This document shows positions 16,754-24,494 of a stretch of 64,000 nt of DNA, one piece after another. Below the pieces are notes generated by a model. That model made no database searches, was not told where the DNA came from, and saw only the letters and a list, made by a program, of their open reading frames with translations. A program made the translations under genes and the position numbers. This stretch comes from JANMES01 sp038329865. Its GTDB lineage: Bacteria; Planctomycetota; Phycisphaerae; Tepidisphaerales; Tepidisphaeraceae. Numbering within the stretch: the first letter of the stretch is position 1; each line of letters opens with the position of its first letter. The DNA lies in NCBI GenBank assembly GCA_038329865.1, contig JBBQNK010000007.1, positions 1 to 64,000 of the forward strand. The letters are read 5' to 3'.

Positions 16754-16826
16754 TGCCGCAGGCAGGACTCGAACCTGCATCTCGCGGTTCTTGAGACCGC
16801 TGCCTCTACCGTTGGGCTACTACGGC
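16754..16826 (-). tRNA. Leu-anticodon tRNA (CAA) with a short variable loop
   Basis: Loop CTCAAGA gives anticodon CAA (codon UUG). Acceptor GCCGTAG/CTGCGGC, anticodon stem GCGGT/ACCGC and T-stem GCAGG/CCTGC are sound, and the discriminator is A, a Leu identity base. The variable region is only GAGAT, whereas bacterial tRNA-Leu normally has a long variable arm. D-arm GCCCAACGGTAGAGGC is shared with the other two Leu-anticodon tRNAs here. Confidence 0.88.
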
Positions 16827-16840
16827 TCGTTCCGATTCAG

Positions 16841-16914
16841 TGCTCCGAGCAGGATTCGAACCTGCAACGTCATGAACCTCATTCATGCGCCTCTACCGGT
16901 TGGGCTACCAGAGC
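16841..16914 (-). tRNA. Leu-anticodon tRNA (GAG) with a short variable loop
   Basis: Loop ATGAGGT gives anticodon GAG (CUC/CUU); stem CATGA/TCATG perfect; acceptor GCTCTGG/TCGGAGC; discriminator A. Variable region ACGTT, five bases, so class I in shape. Confidence 0.88.
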
Positions 16915-16928
16915 GTCGCCGTTCGTAT

Positions 16929-16999
16929 GGACCGTGGAGGGAGTTGAACCCTCATCTCCTGTGTGCAAGACAGGCGTCTTCCCATTGGACGACACGCCC
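16929..16999 (-). tRNA. tRNA-Ala(TGC)
   Basis: Loop CTTGCAC gives anticodon TGC; stem CCTGT/ACAGG perfect. The acceptor GGGCGTG against CACGGTC leaves a G3-G70 mismatch and a G2-U71 pair, so the usual G3-U70 alanine identity pair is not where expected. The discriminator is C instead of A in this alignment. Confidence 0.85.
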
Positions 17000-17012
17000 A
17001 GGTTTTTCTTCA

Positions 17013-17087
17013 TGTCGCGAGAAGGACTCGAACCTTCACCCTTCGCCTTCGGAGGGCGACGCTCTGATCCGATTGAGCTATCACGAC
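17013..17087 (-). tRNA. tRNA-Arg(CCG)
   Basis: Loop CTCCGAA gives anticodon CCG; stem TCGCC/GGCGA perfect; acceptor GTCGTGA/TCGCGAC; discriminator A. Confidence 0.93.
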
Positions 17088-17097
17088 TCACTCACAG

Positions 17098-17172
17098 TGG
17101 TCCACGCAGGATTCGAACCTGCAACAACCTGATTCTGAGTCAGGCGCCTCTGCCGAGTTGGGCTACTGGACC
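17098..17172 (-). tRNA. Leu-anticodon tRNA (CAG) with a short variable loop
   Basis: Loop CTCAGAA gives anticodon CAG (CUG); stem CCTGA/TCAGG perfect; acceptor GGTCCAG/GTGGACC; discriminator A. Variable region TTGTT, so a class I shape as in the CAA and GAG tRNAs. Confidence 0.88.
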
Positions 17173-17192
17173 GATTTTTCTTCACTGCCGCC

Positions 17193-17229
17193 GAGGCGCC
17201 GCGACTCGAATCCTGAGTCGCGACGCCTC
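17193..17229. repeat. Hairpin between Leu(CAG) and Lys(TTT) tRNAs
   Basis: Arms 17193-17207 and 17215-17229 give 13 paired bases with a 2-base internal loop. The loop sequence CGACTCGAATCCTG resembles a T-arm, so a tRNA remnant is possible. Confidence 0.8.
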
Positions 17230-17265
17230 GCCGCGTTGAAACGATCACCTCCTTCATTCATCCAA

Positions 17266-17337
17266 TGCATCGAGCGGGATTCGAACCCACAACCTCCCGG
17301 TTAAAAGCCGGCGGCTCTGCCATTGAGCTATCGATGC
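17266..17337 (-). tRNA. tRNA-Lys(TTT)
   Basis: Loop CTTTTAA gives anticodon TTT; acceptor GCATCGA/TCGATGC perfect; discriminator A; 27-43 mismatched G-G. Confidence 0.93.
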
Positions 17338-17357
17338 GTGCGCACATTTCATCGCAA

Positions 17358-17432
17358 TGCACCGAGAGGGAGTCGAACCCCCAGCCGTCTCCTTAGAAGG
17401 GAGCTGCTCTGAATCCATTGAGCTACCGGTGC
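17358..17432 (-). tRNA. tRNA-Arg(TCT)
   Basis: Loop CTTCTAA gives anticodon TCT; acceptor GCACCGG/TCGGTGC; discriminator A; T-stem GGGGG/CCCTC with one G-U. Confidence 0.92.
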
Positions 17433-17499
17433 GAAATGACAGTCGCCACCGTTTTCGTCTCCGGCCCATGTTGCTCTCCAGCTGAAATCACCGTTCACA

Positions 17500-17571
17500 T
17501 GCACCCGGCAGGACTCGAACCTGCAACCTCCCGCTTAAGAGGCGGCGGCTCTGCCATTGAGCTACGAGTGC
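17500..17571 (-). tRNA. tRNA-Lys(CTT)
   Basis: Loop CTCTTAA gives anticodon CTT; acceptor GCACTCG/CGGGTGC; discriminator A; 27-43 mismatched G-G as in tRNA-Lys(TTT), suggesting common descent. Confidence 0.92.
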
Positions 17572-17604
17572 GATCGTATTAAATACAACCGTTCTACCTA
17601 CCAG

Positions 17605-17677
17605 TGCACCGGGAAGGAGTCGAACCTTCATCCTCCGGCTTCGTAGGCCGGCGCTCATCCAATTGAACTACCGATGC
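17605..17677 (-). tRNA. tRNA-Arg(ACG)
   Basis: Loop CTACGAA gives anticodon ACG (A34 expected to become inosine); stem CCGGC/GCCGG perfect; acceptor GCATCGG/CCGGTGC; discriminator A. Confidence 0.93.
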
Positions 17678-17689
17678 ATTCCCAACATG

Positions 17690-17761
17690 TGCGCCGTGGA
17701 GATCTCGAAACTCCGGCCTCTCCGTTATCAGCGGAGTGCTCTGCCTCTGAGCTAACAGCGC
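17690..17761 (-). tRNA. tRNA-Ile(GAT), first tRNA of the array
   Basis: Loop CTGATAA gives anticodon GAT; stem CTCCG/CGGAG perfect; acceptor GCGCTGT/ACGGCGC; discriminator A. The T-stem innermost pair is U-U. This is the 5'-most tRNA in the direction of transcription. Confidence 0.92.
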
Positions 17762-17810
17762 AGTATCTCCCTTCGACGTTCCGCCCCACGGGCTCAGAAC
17801 ATCAGCACTC

Positions 17811-17843
17811 GCGATTTTGCAGCCTTTTTCAGGCCAAAATCGC
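17811..17843. promoter_or_regulatory. Hairpin 50 bases upstream of the tRNA array
   Basis: GCGATTTTG at 17811-17819 pairs with CAAAATCGC at 17835-17843, with an inner GCCT/AGGC pairing around TTTTC. It would lie in the leader or promoter region of the array. Role unproven. Confidence 0.5.
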
Positions 17844-18196
17844 ATAATTTTGAAATCGACGCACCAACGACGTACGGACGCGGACTTCTGAGTACTTACT
17901 TCCCGGGATAACAAGAAAACAGGATTCTTAGTAGCCGGGAAGAACTCCCGGCCGCGAGGCGAGGAGTTATATCATGGTGAATCGCAGATTACCTTGTGCC
18001 GACGTAAATGTCGCGCATGGCATCTGCCATCCGTCATGTTCACTGAGATATTTGGATCTATCAATCGTCATAACTGTCCTCTATTCGGCATAACGCCGAA
18101 CCGGCATGAAGTATTCCATACAATTTTCAAAACGCAACAGAAAAATAAGATTTTCCGCGGCTAGGGATTTCGATTCATTCGAATTCCCGCATCCCC

Positions 18197-18360
18197 GTAG
18201 CACGGGATACCAGCCCGTGTCCAACAGCACTCGCGTCACAATCAATTCACGACGCCGCAGAGCCACGTCTCGAAGGGGCAATGAAATGCTTCCGTCGCCC
18301 GAATCAAAAACACCTTGGCGATCCGCGCACCTGGCCACGGGGGAAACGCCCGTGGTACAA
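18197..18360. repeat. Pair of CACGGG...CCCGTG palindromes
   Basis: CACGGG-ATACCAG-CCCGTG at 18201-18219 and CCACGGG-(7)-CCCGTGG at 18335-18355 face each other in inverted orientation about 115 bases apart, flanked by GTAGCA and TGGTAC. They share the plan of the repeats at 7425 and 37561. Confidence 0.7.
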
Positions 18361-18545
18361 GGAGGCCTTCTCGAAATTGCAGTCGCATTGCGGTTCAGAG
18401 CGTTCGTTAGCCACGTCGCGTCTCGCGCGAGATCGACTGTGCCGATTATCCGCCCAAAATATGCGGGACCCCGAAAGAAATTATCGACCCCCGCACTGCT
18501 CTACCGTTATTGCATCGCATGGCCGAATGATAGAATAGATAGTTG

Positions 18546-19709
18546 ATGCAAAAACGTCACACCTTGCTTGTCGTCGACGACGAACCGGATGTTGTCAAAA
18601 GCGTTCAGGATCTGCTGCGCCTGGATTACAAGGTCTTCACTGCCACTCGCGCGTTGGATGGTCTGAAGATCATGGAGGAGAACGAGATTCACCTGGTCAT
18701 GACCGATCAGCGCATGCCGGGCATGACCGGCGTCGAATTCCTCAAAAATGTGCGCGGCGAATACCCCGAGGCCGTCCGCCTGCTCTTCACCGGTTACGCC
18801 GACATCAAAGCCGTCATCGATGCGATCAACGCCGGCAATGTTTACCGCTACATCACCAAGCCGTGGGATCCGGATGAGTTGCAGACGGTGATTCGCGAAG
18901 CGTGCGAGCGGTATGATTTGATCGCCGAGCGCAAGAAGCTCGTGCTGGACATTCAAAACAAGAACGCAGAACTCGAGCAGGCCAACGCCGATCTGAAGAC
19001 CGCGAACGAACTGAAATCCGCATTCATCCAGGTCGCCAGCCACGAGTTGCGTACGCCGCTGACGATTCTGCTCGGGCTGAACGATTTGGCGGCGCGCACC
19101 GCAGGCTCGGCCGAGCCGCTGCACGGTTGGCTGCTGCGGATCAAAGCCGCCGGCGAGCGGCTACTGCATTTAATTAACCAGATCATCTCGATGATGTCGG
19201 CCGGTAAATTCGATCAGGAGATCACCAAAACGCCTACCGATCTGGGCTCGCTGCTCGCCGACGCGGTGGATGACGTGCTGCCGTTCGTCGAATTGCGGAA
19301 CCAGACCGTGGAGCGGAACTGGCCGGCGGATCTCGGCACGCTGCCGGTCGAGCCGACGCGCATCCGTGACAGCATCAACCACCTCCTGCTCAACGCGATC
19401 AAGTTCACGGCCGACGGCGGGAAGATCGCCGTTAACGCAAAGCGCCTACCGAGCGGTGGCGCGGAGATGGCCGTCGTCGATAATGGCATTGGCATCGCAC
19501 CGGAGAATCTCGGGCACCTGTTCGAGCCGTTCTTCACGGGGATGAACGTCGGGCATCACGCATCGGGCCATTACGAGTACGGCCGGCAAGGCATCGGGCT
19601 GGGGCTCAGCGTCGTGAAGGCGTTCGTGGAAATGCACGGCGGGACGCTCGATGTGAAGAGCAAGCCGGGCGAGGGAACGACGTTCACCATCACGCTGCCG
19701 GCCGGTTGA
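18546..19709 (+). CDS. Receiver-histidine kinase hybrid (REC-HisKA-HATPase)
   Basis: Cytoplasmic signalling kinase, 387 residues, no membrane segment. The N-terminal receiver (residues 4-120) has DDE acidic pocket 11-13, phospho-acceptor Asp54 in MTDQRMPG, and Lys in ITKPWDPDEL. A coiled-coil linker (about 125-160) joins it to HisKA with His166 in ASHELRTPL, then HATPase_c with N-box HLLLNAIKFTADGG, DNGIGI and GRQGIGLGLSVV. A receiver in front of a kinase means its activity is probably set by an upstream phosphodonor. The stop codon overlaps the region just before the next kinase gene, so the two are probably cotranscribed. ATG at 18546 is used; no good Shine-Dalgarno is visible. Confidence 0.9.
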   Translation: MQKRHTLLVVDDEPDVVKSVQDLLRLDYKVFTATRALDGLKIMEENEIHLVMTDQRMPGMTGVEFLKNVRGEYPEAVRLLFTGYADIKAVIDAINAGNVYRYITKPWDPDELQTVIREACERYDLIAERKKLVLDIQNKNAELEQANADLKTANELKSAFIQVASHELRTPLTILLGLNDLAARTAGSAEPLHGWLLRIKAAGERLLHLINQIISMMSAGKFDQEITKTPTDLGSLLADAVDDVLPFVELRNQTVERNWPADLGTLPVEPTRIRDSINHLLLNAIKFTADGGKIAVNAKRLPSGGAEMAVVDNGIGIAPENLGHLFEPFFTGMNVGHHASGHYEYGRQGIGLGLSVVKAFVEMHGGTLDVKSKPGEGTTFTITLPAG

Positions 19710-19732
19710 ATCGCGAGCCAAAGGAGCGAGGC

Positions 19733-22360
19733 GTGTCGCAAAGCACACTTCAAACCCGGTCGGACGAATCGCCGGACAATCCACCGTTCGCGCCTTCGCG
19801 CCGAACTTCATCCGGTCCATCGGCCGAACGACTGTTAAGTTACGCCAGGCATTCCGAGGGTTATGCGTGGGTGGCGACTGCGGTGGTGGCGATCGTTCCG
19901 TGCATGGTGCTGATCGGGTGGGCGCTGAATATCGATCGGCTCAAACGCGTCATCCCCGGGCGTATTGAAATGAACCCGATGACGGCGGTGCTCTTCTTCG
20001 CCGCCGCTGCATCGCTGTCGCTGCAGCGGGTGGCGGTTCGGCCGGCCGCTCGAACAGCGGCGAAAATCCTCGCGGGGCTGGTGGCTATTGTCGCGGCGGT
20101 GAAGCTGCAGGGATTCGTCACCGGCCATGACGGCGGGATCGACTGCATCTTTTTCCATGAAAAGCTCACCGCGCCGAGCATCGAAAAGCCCAACCGCATG
20201 GCGATCAACACCGCCATCAGCTTTTTGATGTGCGGCGCGGCGCTGCTGACGATCGAGACGCAGACGCGTCGCGGCTGGCGGCCGGCGCAGGCGCTGGCGA
20301 TCGCCATCGGTGGAATGTCGCTGCTGGCGTTGCTCGGCTACGCGTTCGGCGCGGAAAATTTCTACGGCATCGGGCATCTCGTTCCGATGGCGGTGCACAC
20401 CGCGTTCTGCTTCATCCTCATGAGCTCCGCCATTCTGGCGGCGTATCCGCGATACGGTGTGATGCGCCTGGTCCTGAACGATTCCCCCGGCGGCGCGATG
20501 CTGCGGCGCCTTTTCCCCGCCGCCATCCTCGTGCCGTTGCTGCTGGCTCTCTTCCGCCAGCTCGGTCTGTACTGGCGGTGGTTCGAGCCGGAATTCGGCG
20601 TCGCGATCTTCGTCGTGCTGACGATGGCTGCGTTCGGCCTGCTGGCGTGGATCAACGCCAAGGTCCTCGAGTCCGCCGACGCAAAACGCCTTAGTGCCGA
20701 ATCCGATCTCAACCAGGAGCGCAACCTGTTGCGCAGCCTGATCGACAACATCCCCGATCACATCTACATCAAGGACATGGCCGGCCGGTATATCGTGGAC
20801 AATGTTTCGCACTCCCGGTTCGTCGGCGCTTCGGAGACGGGGCAAGTGATCGGAAAAACCGTGGCGGATTTTTTTCCGCCGGAGTTGGCGCAGAAATACA
20901 CGGTCGATGACAACGCCGTGCTCGAATCCGGCGAGCCGCTGATCGCGCGCGAAGAGCCGATCATCGACCGCAAGGGCAACCCCATGTGGATCGCGACGAC
21001 GAAAGTGCCCGTCCGCGATGCGGCCGGTCGAGTCGCGGGCCTGGTCTGCGTCAGCCGCGATATTTCGCGTCGAAAGAAGGCCGAGCAGGAAATGCTCGAG
21101 CTGCAGAACTTTCTCTTCTCGATCATCGAGAACATTCCCAACATGCTTTTCGTAAAAGACGCCGAGCAGCTCCGGTTCGTCCGCTTCAACCATGCCGGCG
21201 AACTATTGCTCGGGTATCCGCGGGAAGATTTGATCGGCAAGAACGACTACGACATGTTCCCCAAGGACGAAGCTGATTTCTTCATCGCCAAGGACCGGGC
21301 GGTGCTGAACGAGCGCAAGATGCTCGACATTCCGGCCGAGCCCATCATGACGCGGCACGGCGAGCGGATTTTGCACACGAAGAAAATCCCGATTCTGATC
21401 GAGGGCATCCCGCGGTACCTGCTTGGGATTTCCGAGGACATTACCGACCGCGTGCAGGCCGAGCAGCAGCTCCGCGAGCAGAACATCAAGCTGATGGAGA
21501 TGGCCCGATCCGAGCGCGAAGCCAGCGACGCGCTCAAGCGCGCCCAAAGCCAGATGCTGCAGACGGAAAAGCTCGCCGCACTCGGGCAGCTCGTCGCGGG
21601 CGTGGCGCACGAGATCAACAACCCGCTTTCCTTCGTCAACAACAATGTGGCCGTGCTGCAGCGCGACGTCGCGGCGATCCGCGAGCTTCTGCTGCTGTAC
21701 CAGTCGGCTGATGGAGAATTGCAACAATCGCAACCGGAGCTCCTCGCGAAAATCCGCGAGCTGTGCGATCGCATGGACCTGGCGTACACCCTCACCAATC
21801 TCGATGAACTACTTCTGCGCTCACGCGACGGGCTCCGGCGGATTCAGCAGATCGTGAAGGACCTGCGCGATTTCGCCCGGCTCGATGAGAGCGAACTGCA
21901 GGAGATCGACCTCAATCACGGCATTGAATCCACGGTGAATATCGTGCGCGGCCGGGCGAAGGGAATGCAGGTGGTGATCGATCTCGACCTGCACCCGCTC
22001 CCGGCGATCGTCTGCTACCCGGCCAAGGTGAACCAGGTGGTGATGAACCTCGTCAGCAACGCGATGGACGCCTGCCCCGGCGGCGGGAAAGTAACCGTTC
22101 GCACTTCTGCACTTGAAAAGGACGGCGGCGTGCGGATCGAAGTGATCGACACCGGCACGGGCATTCCGCCGGCGGTACGCGACCGGATCTTCGACCCGTT
22201 CTTCACCACCAAGCCGCAGGGCGAAGGCACGGGGCTTGGGCTGAGCATCAGTTACGGAATCGTGCGCGATCATCACGGCACGATTGAAGTCGATTCAACG
22301 CCGGGCAAGGGCACGACGTTCACCGTCAAGCTTCCCAAAACGTTGAGCAAGGAAAAATGA
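19733..22360 (+). CDS. Membrane PAS-PAS sensor histidine kinase
   Basis: Sensor kinase of 875 residues. The N-terminal third holds about eight hydrophobic segments (residues 45-315) forming an unassigned membrane sensor module. Two PAS domains follow (about 330-450 and 455-580), introduced by DNIPDHIYIKDMAGRYIVDN and IIENIPNMLFVKDAEQLRFV. The coiled-coil LREQNIKLMEMARSEREASD leads to HisKA with His626 in AGVAHEINNPLSF and HATPase_c with NLVSNAMDACPGGG and GEGTGLGLSISYGIV. The GTG at 19733 is preferred because AAGGAG at 19721-19726 precedes it by 6 bases. It ends one base from the convergent receiver gene at 22362, which may be its partner. Confidence 0.9.
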   Translation: MSQSTLQTRSDESPDNPPFAPSRRTSSGPSAERLLSYARHSEGYAWVATAVVAIVPCMVLIGWALNIDRLKRVIPGRIEMNPMTAVLFFAAAASLSLQRVAVRPAARTAAKILAGLVAIVAAVKLQGFVTGHDGGIDCIFFHEKLTAPSIEKPNRMAINTAISFLMCGAALLTIETQTRRGWRPAQALAIAIGGMSLLALLGYAFGAENFYGIGHLVPMAVHTAFCFILMSSAILAAYPRYGVMRLVLNDSPGGAMLRRLFPAAILVPLLLALFRQLGLYWRWFEPEFGVAIFVVLTMAAFGLLAWINAKVLESADAKRLSAESDLNQERNLLRSLIDNIPDHIYIKDMAGRYIVDNVSHSRFVGASETGQVIGKTVADFFPPELAQKYTVDDNAVLESGEPLIAREEPIIDRKGNPMWIATTKVPVRDAAGRVAGLVCVSRDISRRKKAEQEMLELQNFLFSIIENIPNMLFVKDAEQLRFVRFNHAGELLLGYPREDLIGKNDYDMFPKDEADFFIAKDRAVLNERKMLDIPAEPIMTRHGERILHTKKIPILIEGIPRYLLGISEDITDRVQAEQQLREQNIKLMEMARSEREASDALKRAQSQMLQTEKLAALGQLVAGVAHEINNPLSFVNNNVAVLQRDVAAIRELLLLYQSADGELQQSQPELLAKIRELCDRMDLAYTLTNLDELLLRSRDGLRRIQQIVKDLRDFARLDESELQEIDLNHGIESTVNIVRGRAKGMQVVIDLDLHPLPAIVCYPAKVNQVVMNLVSNAMDACPGGGKVTVRTSALEKDGGVRIEVIDTGTGIPPAVRDRIFDPFFTTKPQGEGTGLGLSISYGIVRDHHGTIEVDSTPGKGTTFTVKLPKTLSKEK

Positions 22361-22361
22361 T

Positions 22362-22760
22362 CTACGCGACCTGCGAAGGAAGCGCGTGCGTGGAAATCGC
22401 CTGGATGAGCTGATCAGGATCGAACGGCTTGGTGAGGTAATCGGCCGCCCCGCACTCCAAGCCGCGCTGTCGATTTTCTTCGCCGGTCATGGCCGTCAGC
22501 ATGATGATGGGTATGTCCTTAGTGTCGGCGGCGGCCTTGAGACGTTTGCAGACTTCAAAGCCGTCGACATCCGGCAGCATCAGGTCGAGAATCACCAAGG
22601 CCGGCAGGCGGGCGTGGGCCTCGTTCAAACCGCTCTGTCCGGTGAGGGCGGACCGGTACTCAAACCCGCACAGGCTGGCGTACGCGCCCACGAGCGCGTT
22701 CACGTCCTGATCGTCCTCGACCACCAATACCGATTGCCCGTTTTGCAGGTCTAAAGCCAT
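22362..22760 (-). CDS. Single-domain response regulator
   Basis: Stand-alone receiver of 132 residues without an output domain. The acidic pocket is EDD (15-17), phospho-acceptor Asp59 in VILDLMLPDVDG, Thr in MLTAMTG, and Lys in YLTKPFDPDQL. Such proteins relay phosphate or act by protein contact. It converges on the sensor kinase gene with a one-base gap, so the two transcripts must overlap at their 3' ends. Confidence 0.9.
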   Translation of the reverse strand: MALDLQNGQSVLVVEDDQDVNALVGAYASLCGFEYRSALTGQSGLNEAHARLPALVILDLMLPDVDGFEVCKRLKAAADTKDIPIIMLTAMTGEENRQRGLECGAADYLTKPFDPDQLIQAISTHALPSQVA

Positions 22761-22932
22761 ACTTCCCTCAGTCGACGTTCGGAAGATTATAGTCGTGACT
22801 TCACTGTAAGTCGGATTTTACCCGGATCCATGACAGGTTGAAGCAGCGCAGGCCCGATCTCAATCACAAAATTTTCTGAAACGCCCAAGGCTTGAGGATA
22901 GACTATTGAAGTTTCTCTTCTCGGAGGTTTTC

Positions 22933-23397
22933 ATGGGTGCGCCGCTTCCGGACACCGCCCAGATTCGTCAGGCAATCGACGTTTATCTGCGAACCGCGTA
23001 TCCCGGCGGATTTTCTGAGCGCGTCAAAGCGCAGTTGGCGACGCTCGATGCGTGCTCGGGCAATCTGGTCGAGCAGGCCCCTTTCGTTCACGACCCGCAG
23101 CCATCGCCGACACGGTATTTTCTTCGGCTAGGCAATCCGTCGTATCCCCACATGAAGCTGGCCGTCGAATTGCCGCCCAATGGCAATCATTTTCTGTACC
23201 GAGTTGATACGCATGACCGTCATTGCTGCCCGAAGCCTTCGTCATCGGAATACGGGCAATTCTGCGAGTTGATGGAAAGCAATCGGAAGATCGCCGAGCG
23301 GATCGAAGCCGCCTGGGAGGGAAAAGGGCTGCCGACGTTCAAAGCATTTCTTCGAGAGGATCTCAAACGACGGAAGGCCGCGATCGCACCCCACTGA
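22933..23397 (+). CDS. Hypothetical protein
   Basis: Predicted soluble protein of 154 residues that I do not recognise. It starts MGAPLPDTAQIRQAIDVYL, contains a His/Cys patch (DTHDRHCCPKPSSSEY) around residues 92-107, and ends in a charged helix (FKAFLREDLKRRKAAIAPH). A strong Shine-Dalgarno (GGAGG at 22923-22927, 6-base spacing) fixes the ATG at 22933. No membrane segment or signal peptide. It stands alone between the two receiver genes. Confidence 0.65.
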   Translation: MGAPLPDTAQIRQAIDVYLRTAYPGGFSERVKAQLATLDACSGNLVEQAPFVHDPQPSPTRYFLRLGNPSYPHMKLAVELPPNGNHFLYRVDTHDRHCCPKPSSSEYGQFCELMESNRKIAERIEAAWEGKGLPTFKAFLREDLKRRKAAIAPH

Positions 23398-23422
23398 TCC
23401 CACTAAGGATTAGGCCATCGCA

Positions 23423-23557
23423 TCAGGCTGCTTCGCCGGTTTGTTTCGAGAGCGAATCCCGCGTTGCCATAAAGTGATAAAGGTTCGCCGGCGTGCCAGG
23501 CATTTCGGCAGATGAGGTGTCGAACAGGCGTTCCATGATTCGCTCGACCTGCGACAC
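23423..23557 (-). CDS. Possible small protein (44 codons)
   Basis: A short minus-strand frame from GTG at 23557 to TGA at 23423. The peptide begins MSQVERIMERLFDTSSAEMP and ends SLSKQTGEAA. Codon choice looks like that of neighbouring genes (GC-rich third positions in the first half), and an in-frame TAG lies 21 bases upstream of the GTG. No clear Shine-Dalgarno. Marginal; could be a gene remnant. Confidence 0.3.
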   Translation of the reverse strand: MSQVERIMERLFDTSSAEMPGTPANLYHFMATRDSLSKQTGEAA

Positions 23558-23647
23558 CTTCGCAAGGATGACAAGTTTTGAAGTCTAACCGGGAAGTGGG
23601 CGATCGTTTGGGTTATCATTGGATGCGACTACTGTTGAGTGCTTGCC

Positions 23648-24061
23648 ATGTACACTATTCTCGTGGTCGATGACCACATGGAAATTCGGCTCATCTTCTC
23701 GCGAGCTCTTCGCGACGCGGGGTTTATTGTCTCGACGGCAGACAACGGCCAGGAGGCGATCGCCGCGATCGAAAAGTCGCGGCCGGATCTGATCCTGCTC
23801 GACGTGTTCATGCCGATCATGAACGGCCCGCAATTTCTCGAACACCTTCGGCTGCACCCGATCGTCCCTCCTGTGCCAATCCTGCTGCTGTCGGCCGTGG
23901 CGGATAGCCCGGAGGTGCAGTACGCCCGGACATTGGGCGTCACTGGATTCGTTCGCAAAGGCGATTTCACGCTCGCACACCTCGTCCAGATCGTCAACGA
24001 ATCGCTGCCGAAGCAGATCGATCCCCAGTCCACTGCCCAGAGCGGCCAGCAGTTGGGATAA
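23648..24061 (+). CDS. Single-domain response regulator
   Basis: Stand-alone receiver of 137 residues: DDH pocket (8-10), phospho-acceptor Asp52 in LLDVFMPIMNG, LLLSAVADS, and a Lys in GFVRKGDFTLAHLVQ. The C-terminal 17 residues are a Gln/Ser-rich tail. ATG at 23648 is used; the GTG three codons earlier is less likely. Probably a diffusible phosphate acceptor for one of the nearby kinases. Confidence 0.88.
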   Translation: MYTILVVDDHMEIRLIFSRALRDAGFIVSTADNGQEAIAAIEKSRPDLILLDVFMPIMNGPQFLEHLRLHPIVPPVPILLLSAVADSPEVQYARTLGVTGFVRKGDFTLAHLVQIVNESLPKQIDPQSTAQSGQQLG

Positions 24062-24137
24062 GTCCGATAGTTCCCGTCTCTGCATTCCTTTTTCAGCATT
24101 TTTTGCTTTTTCCGAACCTGAATCATAAGTCCTAGGC

Positions 24138-24467
24138 ATGAGTCCCCTTGGATCAAACTCCTTCAGCAGCTACGCGACCTATTCGCCGCGACCGCAGTAT
24201 GGGCGGAGACACGCGGAGATTGCCGTGCAGAATCGAATCGCCTTCGATAATGACACCGACGAGAGCGACGGCGACATGGAAATCGACGCAGAAAGCGAAG
24301 GCGAAATCGAGCTCGAGGAAGAAACTGAATACGACTTGGAAGAAAGCGTTGAAAACGAAGAAGAACTGGAGGCAGTTCGCGAAGAACGCGGCGAACGTCG
24401 GCAGCGCGATCGCCGCGATCCGCGCAAGTCGCGCCCGCGGAAGCAGCTCCTGGATATCCTCGCCTGA
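24138..24467 (+). CDS. Small acidic low-complexity protein
   Basis: Predicted protein of 109 residues with a strongly acidic centre, roughly residues 38-78, dominated by Glu and Asp (GEIELEEETEYDLEESVENE), followed by a basic tail EERGERRQRDRRDPRKSRPR. The charge-block layout suggests a disordered, nucleic-acid- or protein-contacting tail protein. It sits 76 bases after a receiver gene and 27 bases before the cyclic-di-GMP gene. No family recognised. Confidence 0.5.
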   Translation: MSPLGSNSFSSYATYSPRPQYGRRHAEIAVQNRIAFDNDTDESDGDMEIDAESEGEIELEEETEYDLEESVENEEELEAVREERGERRQRDRRDPRKSRPRKQLLDILA

Positions 24468-24494
24468 TCCCTGGAATCGTCCTATCGCCCGATA

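Larger units (their letters stand above)
17762..18545. other. Gene-free upstream region of the tRNA array
   Basis: This 784-base gap separates the leftward tRNA array from the rightward kinase gene and must contain promoters for both. I see no convincing gene; the short frames on both strands have no recognisable product. It contains the hairpin at 17811-17843, a smaller one at 17934-17952 (GCCGGGA/TCCCGGC) and palindromic repeats at 18197-18360. No promoter could be assigned with confidence. Confidence 0.6.

Noticed and set aside
14157..17132. Short frames through the tRNA genes
   Set aside because: They run across several tRNAs and share repeated residues from T-arms; not coding.
13521..17761. 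CRISPR-like appearance of regularly spaced similar sequences
   Set aside because: The similarity comes from T-arm GGTTCGA sequences of successive tRNAs; each unit folds as a tRNA and spacers vary in length.
18081..18546. Overlapping 85- and 146-codon frames on opposite strands
   Set aside because: No Shine-Dalgarno, no recognisable product, and they pass through palindromic repeats.
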